Positions 22,076 through 35,072 of a DNA stretch of 64,000 nt are shown piece after piece. The position numbers and the translations under genes were made by a program. The stretch's first letter is position 1; every line of letters begins with the position of its first letter. This stretch comes from Haliclona indistincta (lineage: Eukaryota; Porifera; Demospongiae; Haplosclerida; Chalinidae), in contig OZ024783.1 in the NCBI GenBank assembly GCA_964017065.1, forward strand, positions 14,825,820-14,889,819, read 5' to 3'. The notes beneath the pieces are model-generated. The model did no database searches. It was given only the letters and a program-made list of their open reading frames with translations, and was not told the origin of the DNA.

Positions 22076-22920
22076 GGTTCGATGCAGGACAGTACTGTAT
22101 GGTTCTATACGTATTATACTGAGTGAAGCTAGTAGGAGCAACAGAAGATATGCACCGCATTCCTACCCATTGAGCAGCTGTGTACATAAGCTATTAAAGG
22201 AAAATTTGTCAATTAGAGTAATTATGATCGTATTCGTAGTAATGTGCCTATACATAGCTCCGGCGCGAACTCTCACGTCGTTCAGATTTCGATGTTACGC
22301 CCACTGCAGATCATGTTTATTGTTGGCAAAAGCTGTTTCAAGCTGCAATAACTGCGGCGAACAGCGTTGTAGGGACAATCTGACAGCTGCTATCGTCGTT
22401 TCTACTATCCAGAAGACTGTTAAACGTCGATTTTTTCAAAAGCGGGTTGCTTTACCGCCGAGTTGCAAACTGAGCGGAGCTTTTCGAAAATTGATGTCAG
22501 TCAGTTGAAAAAGTGTCTTGTGGATTCCTGGATATCAGAAACGACGATAGCAGCAGACAGATTGTCGCTACAGCGTTGTTTCTCGCAGTTAGTGCAGTTG
22601 AAACAGCTTTAATTTGCCAACCAATTGGAATAAACATGATCTGCAGTGGGCGAAATCTCAGGCTGAACGACGTGAGAGTTCTCGCCGGAGCTATGTTTCA
22701 CTAATGCAATCATTCCTCAAACACACACTGAGAAATCTGTCTAGGACAGGTGTGACATAATTATTATGCATCTCATGCACTAATGTGATCAATCGTGACG
22801 GTGAATACAGACTCAGGCATGTACCACTAGGTTGCACATTCACCCTCCTTTTTGACCATGACCATTTTCAATAATCTAAAACCTACTACTGTAGCTATAG
22901 TATAGATTTCACCAGTAGTA
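22076..22920. repeat. Upstream flank of copy 1, duplicated at other loci
   Basis: GGTTCGAT..GGACAGTA.T followed by ATACTGAGTGAAGCTAGTAG is repeated at 23438-23600, 59000-59130 and 61852-61908/63117-63300. Presumed promoter region of the minus-strand gene; no further gene supported. Confidence 0.65.
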
Positions 22921-22927
22921 TCAAGTA

Positions 22928-23041
22928 CAGTATAACCTCTCTACTACGGACAAGTACTTTTGTGTTTCATGGGGCCTAAATACTTTATTAATTGTATGGA
23001 GGTGTCCGCTATTGGGAGTTTTCGTTTGAGAGGTTCCACTG
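22928..23041. mobile_element. Tigger/pogo-like MITE flanked by TA
   Basis: Termini CAGTATAACCTCTCTACTACGGAC and its partner (GTCCGCTATTGGGAG...GAGGTTCCACTG) form imperfect inverted repeats of the pogo/Tigger kind. TA lies at 22926-22927 and 23042-23043. A truncated relative begins at about 23843 (CAGTTGAACCTCTCTATAAC). Confidence 0.65.
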
Positions 23042-23424
23042 TAGTAAGGATTATACTAAAGCTGCTATGAAAGTCTTCCAATAAGTATCGTACATTTTGT
23101 AAGTGATTCCCACAAGTTCTGAATGCTTGCCATTGACCAATGTCTATTTCCTGTGTGTGGTAATGTATTTATAATTATTTACTATGCATGGTGCTGAGTG
23201 TGAAAAATGGTACTCTGTAACTATCAAGGTATCGCCTCATAATCATCTTAGGGTTGTGGCTAGATGTGTTGACAAGCACCAGATGTGCTGAGGGATAGTG
23301 CTACCACTGAATTGATACAGTTTACACAACTTACCATAAACTGGCACATTCCAAACTTTTATCATTGCTAATCGGCAATGATATAGTGAGTTGGAAGTAA
23401 TCATCAATGTCTATAATCAACGGC

Positions 23425-24489
23425 AAGAAGCTGATACATGGTTCGATATAGGACAGTAATCTATGGTTTTACATGTATACTGAGTGAAGCTAGTATAGGA
23501 GCAACAGAAGATATGGACCGCATTCCTAGCCATTTTCTAACCAAAATTAATTATAGAGTAATTATGATCGTATTCACAGCACAGAGTAGTAATTTGCCTA
23601 TTTTAACTACTGCAATCATTCCTCAAACACATACCAAGAAATCTGTCTAAGACAGGTGGAACATACATGCATCTCATGCACTAATGTGATTAGTCTTCGA
23701 TCAATCGTGTGAATATACAGACTCATGCAGGCACATACCATATGAGGTTGTACTGACATGCACACTCCTTTTTGACCATGACCATTTTCAATAATCTAAA
23801 ACCTACTAGCTATAGTATAGATTCCATCAGTAGTATCAATTACAGTTGAACCTCTCTATAACGGACAAATGCTTTTCCCTTACATACTTGCTTGGTACAT
23901 AATTGTCCATAATTATTATTATTATGGAGGAGGTTTATTGTAGTAATATGATTATTAAAGCTGCTACAGTGCTACTGATGAAAGTCTTCCGATAAGTACG
24001 GCATGCTTAGCTTCTGGGGCGGGGCTGTGCTCCCCAGACTCCGGCTGTTCACCACTTAGTCGCTCTTATAGTATTATAAAGAAAGAGCACCCACCTTGAA
24101 ATATTTCTGGGCACAGGCCCTATACAATGAAGGTGATGGGTGCTCTTGCAATCTCAAAGAAACAGCATTACTGACTACTAACCAAATGAATTGTTTTGAT
24201 AGAAAACATTAATTTCATTTCACGTACATACACACACAAGAAATGATATAATAGAACTGTATACAATAATAATTATGATAAAATTAAAATAATATAATCG
24301 ATATCATCATGTTCATGTTGTAGCTCGCTATAACGATATAACGGGTAGATAGAGATCGTAACACTGGATACTGAACAGCAAGATCATGGTGACCTGCTTG
24401 TACTGTGGGATGTATCAAATAGCCATTATACTCATTATGCTTTAATAAAAAAAACTGAAAAGTGTAGGGATGACTCTTAAAAAAGGAAA
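23425..24489. repeat. Partial duplicate of the copy-1 upstream flank, then spacer
   Basis: 23425-23830 repeats 22050-22930 with deletions. 23980-24480 holds no recognised gene; about 24430-24500 shares GAAAAGTGTAGGGATGAC with the foldback at 36.9 kb. Confidence 0.55.
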
Positions 24490-24631
24490 GGAACAAGACT
24501 GCAGCTGCCATGACCACATGACCTGACATGTCAGCCCTGCTTACATAGATGAAGTATGCTCTCACTTTTTATGGTATACAAATATAGACTGCAGAGCGCA
24601 ACCTTGTTGGTGACCTTGCCATAAACGCATA

Positions 24632-24802
24632 CAGCTGATTGCAGCAAACTTGACTCTCAGTTTTGACAAACAGACCATATTTGTGGTCAACACCACACCT
24701 CTCCCTATACTAGCATGTATAGGGAGAGGTGTGATGTTGACCACAAATTAACAGTCACAGTACTGTAGTCTGTTTGAGAGTCAAGCTAGCTGCAATCAGC
24801 TG
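24632..24802. mobile_element. 171-bp mariner-type MITE with TA target duplication
   Basis: Termini CAGCTGATTGCAGC and GCTGCAATCAGCTG; the whole element folds, with ACCACACCTCTCCCTATA pairing around an 8-base loop. TA flanks at 24630-24631 and 24803-24804. The paralogous segment near 18493 reads straight from ACGCATA to GTAGCTCTAG and lacks the element. Confidence 0.85.
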
Positions 24803-25293
24803 TAGTAGCTCTAGTGAGAGGAAGCATTATAACTGATCAGTCATCGTCAAAATAGAAGACCATGCAGTAATGCATGATACCTTACTCAACTACTATCACT
24901 TCTGTCTATTCCTCAGGAATGCAATTGAACAACATTATCTCAAGGCTGCATAACAAAGAAAAGCTGCAATTAAATAAATTATTAACAAGTCAAGTGGCAT
25001 CACTTTAGAGTATAGCTGTGGATTTATTGTAGTCCTTCAGCAGATAAAGAAGTGCTATAACGAGGAATGAGATCAGTCTGTTCTAGTATCCACATGCATG
25101 AGAGTAAGAAAGGCTGTTGCTTTCTAGATTATTGCTACAAGAAACCCACGCATTCCTGGCTTTAAATATATTATTATATGAACAAAATTACTAAGTACAA
25201 TCATGTAGAATCCAAATAGAAATGCTATTACACACAAAAGATACAACAAATGAAAAGTATCAATGCCGTCAGCGATAAAACAAGATTTTAACA

Positions 25294-28272
25294 TTATGTT
25301 TGCAAATTGTCTATAAATTTTCTCTGGATAGACTCAGCGAGAGTCTCTTCTCCTACTGTACGAGACTGGAGAACACGTACGAGAGTGCTCCACTTCACTG
25401 GATTATTATCAGGAGTTGCTAGTTGTTGCCACATACTGAACACTTCAGCAAACGACTCGAGTGACTTTCCGCGATGCTGATCATCGATAGCATTCAGCTG
25501 AGCCTGAGTGAGTCCAAGTGCCAGACCTACTCTTCTCCATTTATCAGGAATTACAGCAGCCACACTTTCTGTGAACTGGAACAGTGAAATCTCATGACTG
25601 GCACCTGCAGCAGTAGCAAAGGTATGCAAGATTATAATAGTGTGAATGACTATTATACATAAACAGTTTTTTTCTAAATAGTAGTTATATACCGATCAGG
25701 AGGTGTTTAAGCGATTTAAAGCCCGCAGGTGTAGCCCAAGGGCTTTAAATGCTTAAACACCGACTGTGACGTATATAACTACTTTAAACCATAGTGCGCT
25801 GCTTGCCTGACGTCTAGCTGGCAATCTTACATCGCAGGAAGACCACAGAGCAGCCCGAGCGCCGTTTCTTTGTGGATTCTCGAACGCGGCGGCCATCTTG
25901 AAACGCGTGCGGGCTGTACACGATATACAGCCCTCATTAACGCTCGTTACATCAAAGAGAATTATTCATACTATGGTTTAATATACATACAAAATGTGTG
26001 TGCCCACACAAATAATTATAAGCCAGATTAGTATACATGTACTTTCTCACAATAGCATGCATGTAACATATCACTACAGCAGTGTATACTGAATTAACTC
26101 ACCAGTAGAGGGAGATCGAGAGTTGACACACTTTGCAGTAGAGGAAGAGTCAACTGAGAATGAGGCTGCAATGATAATGATAATCATGCATAAACTTTAT
26201 AAAGAACATGAATTATTAGACTCACCATTCCCATCATGTGATCCCAACCATGACAGCATCCTCTTATTGGTACAGTGACCAGAACCATGAGCTGGTCTCA
26301 CAGAGCAGGTGAGCCAACCAGTGGACACATTAACCTCACACGGGTGAGCTGTGCTTTCACATTTCTTGTAAGGACACCAGAACCCATCAGTGAACACGAT
26401 CTTGCTGGTGTCAAGGTGTCGCTGTTTGCAGACCTTGGCAATAGCGCGGTGTATGGCAGCTCTAACGAAAGGAGCCACAGATGGGTCACCATTGAAATGG
26501 ATGAGCAGGCATGCATGATGCTCTACCAGCATCAAGACTCCTCCTGACGTGCTTCGAAAACTAATGACATCGCGACCAATAATTTCATGTAGAGCAAAGA
26601 GAGGGTCGCTAAGCAAGGCAACAACTAGAGCAGTGAACAACCCAAGTGGCATCACTTTCGTGCGACAAAGAAGGACAAGAGGAGGCAGCTCACCAGCTAG
26701 ACCAGGAACAGTTTTCTTGCTACTTGGAAGTATAGAAGGAATAAAGAAAACATCTTCATCATCAATTCTAACGGGAGCCACTATTAGAAGGTGCTTGAGA
26801 ATTGCGAGAAAGTCATTTACTGTGTAGACACACTTTCCAGCTACGTTCACTCGATACTCGCTACAGAGAACATCAACAAGCTCTCTATTGAACAGCCCTT
26901 GCTCACGTAGCCTTCGTACAGATGTCATTAACTTAAAGAGGAGAGGATAGAGAGAGGAGATCAGATGAAGATCAATGATACCAAGATTCAATATTTCAGT
27001 GACTTCACTGAGAATACATTGTGGATCAGTAAAGACCAGGTGAGGAACAAATTTGAAATACATGCAAATAGCAGCTTCATCTAGAAACGCCAATGCTACC
27101 ATTACATCTTCTTTTCTCATTCTTAGATTCTCTCCAACAGCTATACACTCTGCTAGACCAAGAACACTTCGTCCTTCCTTCTTTGCCAAGCCACTCAATT
27201 CCAATTCAAATATATACCATCTAGTAGGAATATCTATTCCAGAATTACTGCAAGCTTCCATGATCTTCTGCCTTAAAGAAGAAGCCAATTCATCACGCCC
27301 TTTCATGACTAAGGTGTTGATTGGCAGAAGAATATCTCCATCATCATTAATCTCAATGCACATCGACTTAAGGTCACCAAGACTCTTCTTCAACCATCGA
27401 TTCTTACCACTACAAGATTGCTGAAAAAAAGACCAATGCTTGTCAGCATGAGTACCAACCAGAAGAAATTTAGACTCTGATGTTAAGCCTTTCTCAGAAT
27501 GCTTAGTAGACGAGAGAATGCGAACCAGCTCTTCAATACTTTCGAGTTGTGTTTGGTCCAGTTCTGTTGGCTGACGAAGATGCTTGTCATCCTTTACATA
27601 CTCATACTGGAGCTTATCATTGATGTCACGATTGTACTTCGAGACGACTATGTTGACTGTGCTTCCCCGAACAAATGCTGGTACAAGGCTGACAAATGAT
27701 GGCTGTCCACCAGAGTCTATCAAGTGGACAAAGGTCTTCTGTTGGTGCTTATTGGAGAATATTGGTGATGAAATAACCATGCTCTCAATGAGTTTACTCA
27801 TCGTAGTGCTGCTCATAGATAGAAATTCATTATCCACACTGGGAATTTCTTTTAAATTGGCCTTTTTAGAGACACCAGATGCACTCAATGTTTCTGCACA
27901 CACCTGATCAACCTTTGGAGTGAATTGCTCCGGATATTCACTGCTGCTGCTAGTAGTGGTGATAGACAAAGAAGAAGATGGAAGTTCAAGGATCTTAATC
28001 TCTTCTGCAACATAACGAAGGTACGTGTCATCATCGAGCTCTTTCCATGTGCTCATACTGCCACTTCCATCAGCTTTAATACGGTGCATTGATATAGCAC
28101 GGACAGCTCGAGTTGCCAAAGGAGTACTGGTCCTAGTAGCAGGTGGTGGCAAGCCAAGCAGAAGATATCGTAAGCTGGTTTTGCCAGATCCAGGTGCACC
28201 AATGATGAGAACTTTAAAGATAAAAATTCTTGTAACACCATCTCTCATTGCTCTCTGCACTGCTTGGACATA
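25294..28272 (-). CDS. ROCO-like GTPase with C-terminal Death domain (5' end not found)
   Basis: The main exon (26226-28272) opens after a TTTATTGCAG acceptor. It has P-loop GAPGSGKTS, a switch-II-like LIDSGGQPSF and a LLVGTHADKH guanine-specificity motif, then about 400 residues resembling the COR region (winged-helix type, FVPHLVFTDPQ). It ends in a Cys/His-rich stretch (FWCPYKKCE...CEV...CSVRPAHGSGHC). Phase-1 introns link it to a 63-bp exon (26103-26165) and the last exon (25294-25604), a Death-fold domain (IPDKWRRVGLALGLTQAQLN, WSTLVRVL). All three junctions keep frame, giving about 806 residues. ROCO-Death proteins are abundant in sponges and are thought to act in death or immune signalling; the role here is inferred. 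Upstream exons beyond 28.3 kb were not identified. Confidence 0.8.
25676..25785. repeat. Inverted repeat in the last ROCO-Death intron
   Basis: AGTAGTTATATACCG...AGGTGTTTAAGCGATTTAAA pairs with TTTAAATGCTTAAACACCG...TATATAACTACT around a short GC-rich loop. Probably a small foldback element. Confidence 0.6.
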
Positions 28273-28309
28273 CTGCAATAAATAGGTATTGGTAAGTCAG
28301 CAGTAGTGT

Positions 28310-28880
28310 TTATTTCCCACTCCTTAAGTTACTTAATTATTTTGTCGAAAAATTGACTTGTTCTAAATTGGCAGTTTGTCTTACAACATGCAGTATGCTA
28401 ACTGTTCCAAACTAGCAGCATTATTTCCCGGCATGTCAAAATTATGACCATGTAATACACTCCCACTTCAGAACTGAAGCTACTTAAGTGTTGCAATTAA
28501 ACTTGTCATCATTCAGCTTATTTTGGTCTTCATTTCGCCCTGGTGACTGATACAAAAACCTTGTGGCGTTCAGGTAAGCAAATAACAGTTTAGACCATGT
28601 TTCGGTCACAGTGAACCTCTAATAATGCCGAAACTGGTGAGGGGCTCTGCCCCTTCAACCCACAGGTTAACGGGGAAACATCCCTCTTTAAAAGCCTCCC
28701 ATGCTATACGTTTTAGTGGGAAGGGTGTGCCAAAAACCGTGTAGTTTTTCAGGTAAAATCGTCATTTATAATATACTTAGTTTGACCTTTCAAAAGCATT
28801 TTTCACACTCTTTATGACTTCTATAGTAGGTGGAGCTAATATTATTATGACACATAATTATGTGTCAGTAGAGGGTATAA
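28310..28880 (-). repeat. Decayed reverse-oriented copy of the TTAA element at 57617
   Basis: Read on the minus strand it follows 57640-58200 block by block: GGGGCTCTGCCCCTTCAACC, CCCTGGTGACTGATACAAAAACC, TGTTCCAAACTAGC. Its termini have decayed. Confidence 0.7.
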
Positions 28881-29696
28881 GGGTTTAAAGCCACCAAACA
28901 TGAGGCGACTTTAATCACATGACATAATATTTGTCCCAAGCTTATGTATAATCATTATGTTAATACACGAGGCGAGTTTGTCACAAGACAGGTTATGTTC
29001 AAAACGTCTAGTCACCTAATTATTGTCCGCGACAAGTTGCACAGAATAGAACTATCAGGCAGTAAGCCGTGATTTGTCATATGAAATTTCAGAAGTTTCT
29101 GAACATTTGATAAGCTATTACACCATGTACTCTCGAGTGCATGCTGTACACATGCTAGCATTCAGAGTGGCTACCTGGGCATCCCAGATCTTTATCATAA
29201 ACTGGACTGAACAAAGAAAAACAAGAAGACGTGTCAGCTCTACTATCCTGATGTGACTCCAGAAGCATGGATCATGCATAGTCTAGAATCACTCAATTGT
29301 CCATTTTCGACAATAACTTTGTCTTTGCGTCAGTGTTCTCATTATAGGCTGTTTTTGAGCGGTGCTGCACCACTTGATTGTGGTAATACACAACTTGAAT
29401 TCTCAAGATTATGCTCTATTTTTGGGTCATTTTGTGCTTGAAGTCCTAGTTACAGACTGTACACATTCCAAAAGTGCTAAAGTTTGGCTAATGTATGTCC
29501 CGGCACCACTTGAATGTTCAATCCTGGAGAGAACACTGCTTTGCGTGCTCAAATAATATTATGGCCAAACTATACTAGCCCAATGCAAACAGTCAATTTT
29601 AAATTATGTGACATAATTATTGTGAGACATAGCCGTGCAACAAAAGTTTGTGAATGATGGCCATACGGCCCTCTGGTCATGGACATAAAGAAGGCA
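28881..29696. other. No recognised gene
   Basis: Short plus-strand frames of about 60 codons only; no motif. AT-rich TTATG/CATAATTA words suggest old repeat sequence. Confidence 0.35.
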
Positions 29697-29700
29697 TTAA

Positions 29701-30291
29701 CCCTTTAATTACTAAATTATCTTGCTGAAATTTTAACCTCGTAAATGCTGACCACTTCTACCGTGAATATCTCGTGTGTCTTTTGTGCTACTGGTCTCAA
29801 ATTTGCGTCCTTTTACGCCAGTGAGTAGCCGCAATTGCCCACACTCAAGTCGGTCGATATGCCCCTCCCACTTCGAAAGTGAAGCCGATAAAGTGCAGCG
29901 ACCTCGTCAAATTTTGCTCAAAGTTAGTACTTTGGGGCTGGCTACTGAAAAGTACATGTAAATAGCAGTGGTTTTGGTCAGTGTAAAATGTAGCCCAGAT
30001 CATAGAGAATGCGCAAAAATGTGTTTTCCGAGCACCCGAAGCCCTAAAATGTCCAAATTTTCTTGGCAGCCATTTTGTTTTTCCTAAAATGTTGTGAAAT
30101 TTGCACTGAAGCCATAGAAATGCCGAAGCCAATACGTTTAGCGCAGGGGGCGCGCCGAAAACCGGTCAATATTTTGCGGTTATTTGTATTCTTCAATTTG
30201 GCTTAATTTTGGGATATTTTAGCACTTTTTCATAAAGTTATGCTGTCTGAAGTATGTATGACGCCAAATGGCGTCATTAGGGGTTAAAGGG
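29701..30291. mobile_element. TTAA-flanked element, CCCTTTAA termini
   Basis: TTAA at 29697-29700 and 30292-30295 bracket termini CCCTTTAATTAC and GGGTTAAAGGG. A 591-bp interior lacks a transposase. Termini and target resemble piggyBac-type elements. Confidence 0.75.
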
Positions 30292-30295
30292 TTAA

Positions 30296-30979
30296 GTCAC
30301 ACACACACAGAAGGAATTAAGGCACACACATAAAAAACAGCTGGCAAAAATTACTATTAAGGTGTGGGCGATTCACACCCTAGCTACTCTTCTAGGCGCC
30401 GATGATAATGGACTGATTCTCTGACTTTGTAGGTGTCTTACAAAGTACAGAAATTGCACAACCAAATTATTTAGTGGTGACAACTGTGTTCTTAACCCTC
30501 AGATGCATGCCCACATACCTCAGGGGCGCCAGACCCGGTACCGCTACGAACTAATACTTTCTATGCATAAATGTGATTTTGGTTGGTGAATATCATTAAA
30601 AGCTGTTTAGTTACTGCTTCTAATGTGGTTGCAAGGCGTTCTAGCATATTCTAGGCATTCTTTCAAGTGAACTCCAGTCTCTAAGTAGTGATCGTGCATA
30701 GTTAATATTCATGTTGCAGTCAATTAATCTAATTAGTATTCAATAATTTTATGAAGACAATATAATGAGGGGGAGCGATCAAGTGGAGCTCTGTACGCAG
30801 AGTATAAACTCATGAACTCTACCCAAGTTTTAATTACCGCACTAAAGTGGCATGCTCAACCAGTACTCTTTTTGACTCCTCTAAATCAGGTAAGGTGCAT
30901 GGTCAGTGGCAGATCTAGGGTGGATCCAGAGGTGCATGCGAACCCCTTTTGCGCTCAATATTGATATTCACAAGCTACA
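30296..30979. other. No recognised gene
   Basis: A short (AC)n tract at about 30299-30310, otherwise featureless AT-rich sequence. Confidence 0.35.
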
Positions 30980-30983
30980 TTAA

Positions 30984-31611
30984 GGTGGCGCTTCACCAGA
31001 AACAGCAAGTAAATAATGATATTCATGGTTTATTCATAGATATCGATCGTCAACCGGCTATGCCCAATAGTCGTAATACAAATTTTGCGGCGCGCGCTCA
31101 CCATCATGGCGGCTAATGAGGACAGTTTTTAGGAACACAATGCTCCGCTGTTCCTTGACGCAGGCTGCTGTTGCTAGCTGGATTGAGTCCCTTAGACATC
31201 GGGCCATAGACATTTGCATAGATTTTAACGAAGTAAGCTATATCTTCCGTGTAATAGCTGCTTATCGACACGTGAGTGGCAGAACTGGCTAATATTCAAG
31301 AAACCAGGCTTTATTTAGGGTAAAACGATGCAAATGCATGTGAAGCACAAGAATTCAACTGTGCCAGTAGTATTCATTCTCATCTGTCTTGTGTCGCTGT
31401 CGCACATAGTGTACTAACGCTCACCAGTAGGCGTCGTCCGTCCAGCCAATGCTGATTATGAAACAGCACTCAAACTTGGAAGTATAATAGGAGACCACTA
31501 GGTGACTGTGCACCACAAAAAAAAGAACTCTATAACTAAAAGTATTGTAGAGGGTAGCTGCATAGAGTATGAATAATATTAACTACTTCCTGTTTGCGGT
31601 GAAGCCCCACC
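30984..31611. mobile_element. TTAA-flanked element, GGTGGCGCTTCACC termini
   Basis: TTAA at 30980-30983 and 31612-31615. Left end GGTGGCGCTTCACCAGAAACAG matches the reversed right end GGTGGGGCTTCACCGCAAACAG. 628 bp, no coding capacity seen. Confidence 0.8.
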
Positions 31612-31774
31612 TTAATTGCCAAATTTGCCATACCTTATGAGGAATTTAGTTTACACAACATAACTAGGGGTTGTCCCACATTCACCACATGCAAACAATA
31701 GATCTATGGCTAAACTAACAAGCGAATAATAAATTCAATGTAAAATAAGCGAGGTTTTGACCAGAAGTGGGCGT

Positions 31775-31963
31775 TGTGGTGTTAAGTTATTTGTGTACAT
31801 TACTAAGTGCTAACTAGTGTAGCTAGTCCCACTATTGCTAAGTCATTTAGTGTATCTAAAAGGACTAGTATCTTACTCATTTCTTTTATTTGATTCTATT
31901 CTATTCTTCTATTGCTGCTTGTCTAATAAAGTCTTTTTAACTATCGAACCCCCGAACGTTACA
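31775..31963 (+). repeat. 5' LTR of Ty3/Gypsy element
   Basis: 189 bp, TGTGGTG...GTTACA, aligned without gaps to the 3' LTR with about nine mismatches (roughly 95% identity). Contains AATAAA in TCTAATAAAGTC. The flank GGCGT pairs with GGCAT after the 3' LTR as a decayed 5-bp target duplication. A likely primer site TGGCAGCGGTG begins three bases downstream. Confidence 0.9.
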
Positions 31964-32170
31964 TGATGGCAGCGGTGCTCTCGGCTCATCCGGAGCAAAT
32001 TTATTCCACGGCAGCGAAGTTCTCCTAGTGCTCTCGGCTCTCCCGGAGCAATTCTTCTGACGGCGAAGCTCTCCCTCTCTACTGCAAGACGCCAAAGTTC
32101 TACTCCTCTACTGTGGGACGGCGAAGCCCTACCTCTCTACTTCAAGACAATTACTCTACTACACTGAACG

Positions 32171-33198
32171 ATGGCGGCAAAAGTAGGAGTTACTCCACCG
32201 GAACCATTTTCATTTAGTAAACCAGAAGAGTGGTCAAGATGGATAAGACGGTTCGAGAGGTTTCGGATTGCTTCCAAACTGAACGGGGAGGAAGACAACG
32301 CGCAACTAAACATGATCTTGTACTGTATGGGCGACAGAGCTGATGACATCCTCCAGTCATTCAAGTGTGCTGAGGGAGAATGAGAGGACTACGCCACTGT
32401 CAAGAAGAAGCTAGACGACTATTTCATTCCTCAAAGAAATGTCATTTACAAACGTGCTCTCTTCAATTCAAGAAAGCAGGAACCAGGAGAACCAGTGGAA
32501 GAATTCATAACAGCGTTACACACACTCGTTGAGTATTGCGACTATATGGAGATCTCCGTGATCAAATGGTACGTGACAGAATCGTCGTGGGTCTCGCCAA
32601 TGCCAAGTTATCAGAGAGACTTCAACTAGACCGAAAACTCACACTAGACTCAGCAGTCAACAAGCCAGACAAGACGAAACTGTTAGTAAGCAGCAAGCTA
32701 CTTTGAGAGGTGCAACAAAAGACAGCAGTGTCTCAGCACTACACAAAGGAAAACACTTACCCAGAGAAAAGAAGATCACTACAGGCAAGTCTCAGAAAGA
32801 CTCCAAGGGACCTCGTCAACACACACAGTGTCCCTGGTGTGGTAAATCACCCAAACACGATCGACAGCTCTGTCCAGCAAGAGAAGCTAACTGCAGAAAG
32901 TGTAAGAAGAAAGGACAGTACCAAACTGTATGCCGTTCTACTGCACAAGTTGCTACTGTCGAAGAGAAAGAGCCTAAAGAAGATGCTTTACTGGGAGCCC
33001 TGACAGACACCAGTAGAGATCGCTGGAACATAAGACTACAACTCAACAGTCACCCTGTTCTATTCTGCATCGACACAGGAGCTGATGTCACTGCTATTCC
33101 TGAACGAGTCTGGAAAGACATTGACAAGCCACGATTACTTCCCTCCAACAGAAACCTGAAGTGCCCAGACACATGCACACTCACTGTCAGTCAAAGGA
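32171..33198 (+). pseudogene. Gag plus aspartic protease of Ty3/Gypsy element
   Basis: Starts at ATG 32171 (MAAKVGVTPPEPF). Capsid-like helices follow (WSRWIRRFERFR), but a TGA at 32381 and later frame changes near 32550-32700 break it. A double Cys knuckle region begins about 32829; in its second knuckle (CRKCKKKGQYQTVC) the metal-binding His is replaced by Gln. The protease DTGAD motif is at about 33072-33086. A further frame change near 33190 separates protease and polymerase frames. Gag packages the element RNA and the protease processes the polyprotein. Clearly inactive. Confidence 0.8.
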
Positions 33199-35072
33199 AT
33201 GTTGAAGGCGAAGCTAGAGAGCCAAACTCAACAACCACAAGAAAGCGTATACGTGGTGAGAGGCTTGACCAAATCACTCTTAGGTCGACCAGCCATAGAG
33301 CAGCTAAACCTTGTTTCTCATGTTGCCGCTGTCAGTGAGCTACCCACTCTAGAGCCAACCACTGAGTTCCCGAAGCTGTTCACAGGACTAGGGAAGCTGG
33401 AAGGAGAGTACACTATTCAGCTGGATCCTGGAGCCAAGCCATTTGCCTTGTCAACTCCAAGACGTGTTGCAGTACCACTCATGGGAGCAGTCAAGCAAGA
33501 GCTGGAACGAATGGAGACTCTAGGAGTGATCTCGAAAATCCAAGAACCAACTGACTGGTGTTCTGGTATGGTGGTAGTCCCAAAATCTGATGGCAAAGTA
33601 CGAATCTGTGTAGACCTAACCAGACTCAACCAAAGTGTACGTCGTGACAGACATCCCTTGCCAGCAGTAGACCAAGTACTTGCACAACTCGCTGGAGCCA
33701 CTGTCCTGAGCAAACTATAGATGCCAACTCTGGATTTTGGCAGATCCCTCTCTCACCTGACTCAGCCAAGCTGACGACATTCATCACTCCCTTTGGTCGA
33801 TATTGTTTCAACCGCCCACCCTTCGGAATCTCTTCCGCTCCTGAACATTTTCAAAGAAGAATGTCTGACATTCTAACAGGCTTACCAGGAGTAGTGTGTA
33901 TGATGGACGATGTGCTGGTACATGGATCTACACGAGAAGAACATGATGCTCGCCTACGAGATGTGCTCAACCGTCTTCAAACAGCAGGAATGACACTGAA
34001 TGAAAGAAAATGCCAGTTCGCCAAGACATCACTAACATTCTTAGGCCATGTGGTAGGAAGATCAGGAATCAGCCCAGACCCAGAGAAAGTCAAAGCAATC
34101 ACCGAGTTCCCTCAACCCACAAACACTGGAGATGTCAGGAGATACCTAGGAATGGTAAACCATCTTGCTAAGTTTGTTCCGAATCTTGCAGAGACTACTC
34201 AACCGTTAAGAGAGCTACTTGAGAAGAACAGACTGCGGACGTGGAATGAGAACCAGCAGAATGCCTTTGACAAAACAAAACAGCTACTCACCCTCAGCCC
34301 GGTACTCACTCTCTTTGACCCTAACCTCGAGACTGCGGTCTCAGCAGATGCATCCTCTTTTGGTCTCGGCGCTGTCCTGAAACAAAAGAATTCAGATGGA
34401 GAGTACAAACCAGTGGCGTACATCTCCAGATCACTGACCCAAACAGAGCAGAGATACGCGCAAATTGAGAAAGAAGCGTTGGCCTTCACCTGGGCATGCG
34501 AACGTCTCTCTGACTACTTGATCGGACTACTATTTCACATTTGGACCGATCACAAACCTCTTGTACCACTGTTCAGCACCAAGGAGCTTGAAAAAATCCC
34601 TATTCGAGTACAGCGTTATCGTCTTCAAATGATGCGCTTCTCATTCACCATTGCTCACAGGCCAGGAAAGGAACTGATCATAGCTGACGCACTCTCCCGA
34701 TCTCCATCCCAAGAATCAACAGATCCAGATAGCGATCTCCTACATCAAGAAGCAGATGCCTTCGTTCAAATGGTAATGCAGAGCCTGCCAGCCACAGAGA
34801 ACAGGATCAAGCAGATCAGAGATTGCCAACAACAAGATGAGACATGCAAGTTAGTCACCAGCTATTGCCTCTCCTCGACATGGCCCGACAAGAAGACAGC
34901 ACCAAGTTTGGTAAAACCATACATACCCCTTGCAGCAGAGTTCTCAGTTGAAGATGGACTGTTGATGAGAGGGTGTCGTATCATTATTCCCAAGTCTCTA
35001 CAGCAAGAAATATTGACCAAGCTTCACATGGCATACCAATTAAGGAATCACCAAATGCCGCGACAGGGCTAG
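33199..35072 (+). pseudogene. Reverse transcriptase and RNase H of Ty3/Gypsy element
   Basis: The first frame (33199-33720) holds the RT N-terminal half (WCSGMVVVPKSDGKVRICVD) and ends at TAG 33718 with a frame change just before the SGFWQIPL block. The second (33861-35072) carries VCMMDDVLVHG with the catalytic DD, then FLGHVV, RYLGMVNHLAKFVPN, and RNase H (SADASSFGLGAVL, HKPLVPLF, ADALSRSP). Met in place of the usual Tyr/Phe before DD is seen in several invertebrate Gypsy clades. The frame breaks again at 35072 within the integrase zinc-finger region. Confidence 0.9.

Noticed and set aside
24300..24420. Possible CRISPR-like or regular spacer arrays
   Set aside because: Repeats in the window are tandem or inverted without unique equal-length spacers, and the genome is eukaryotic.
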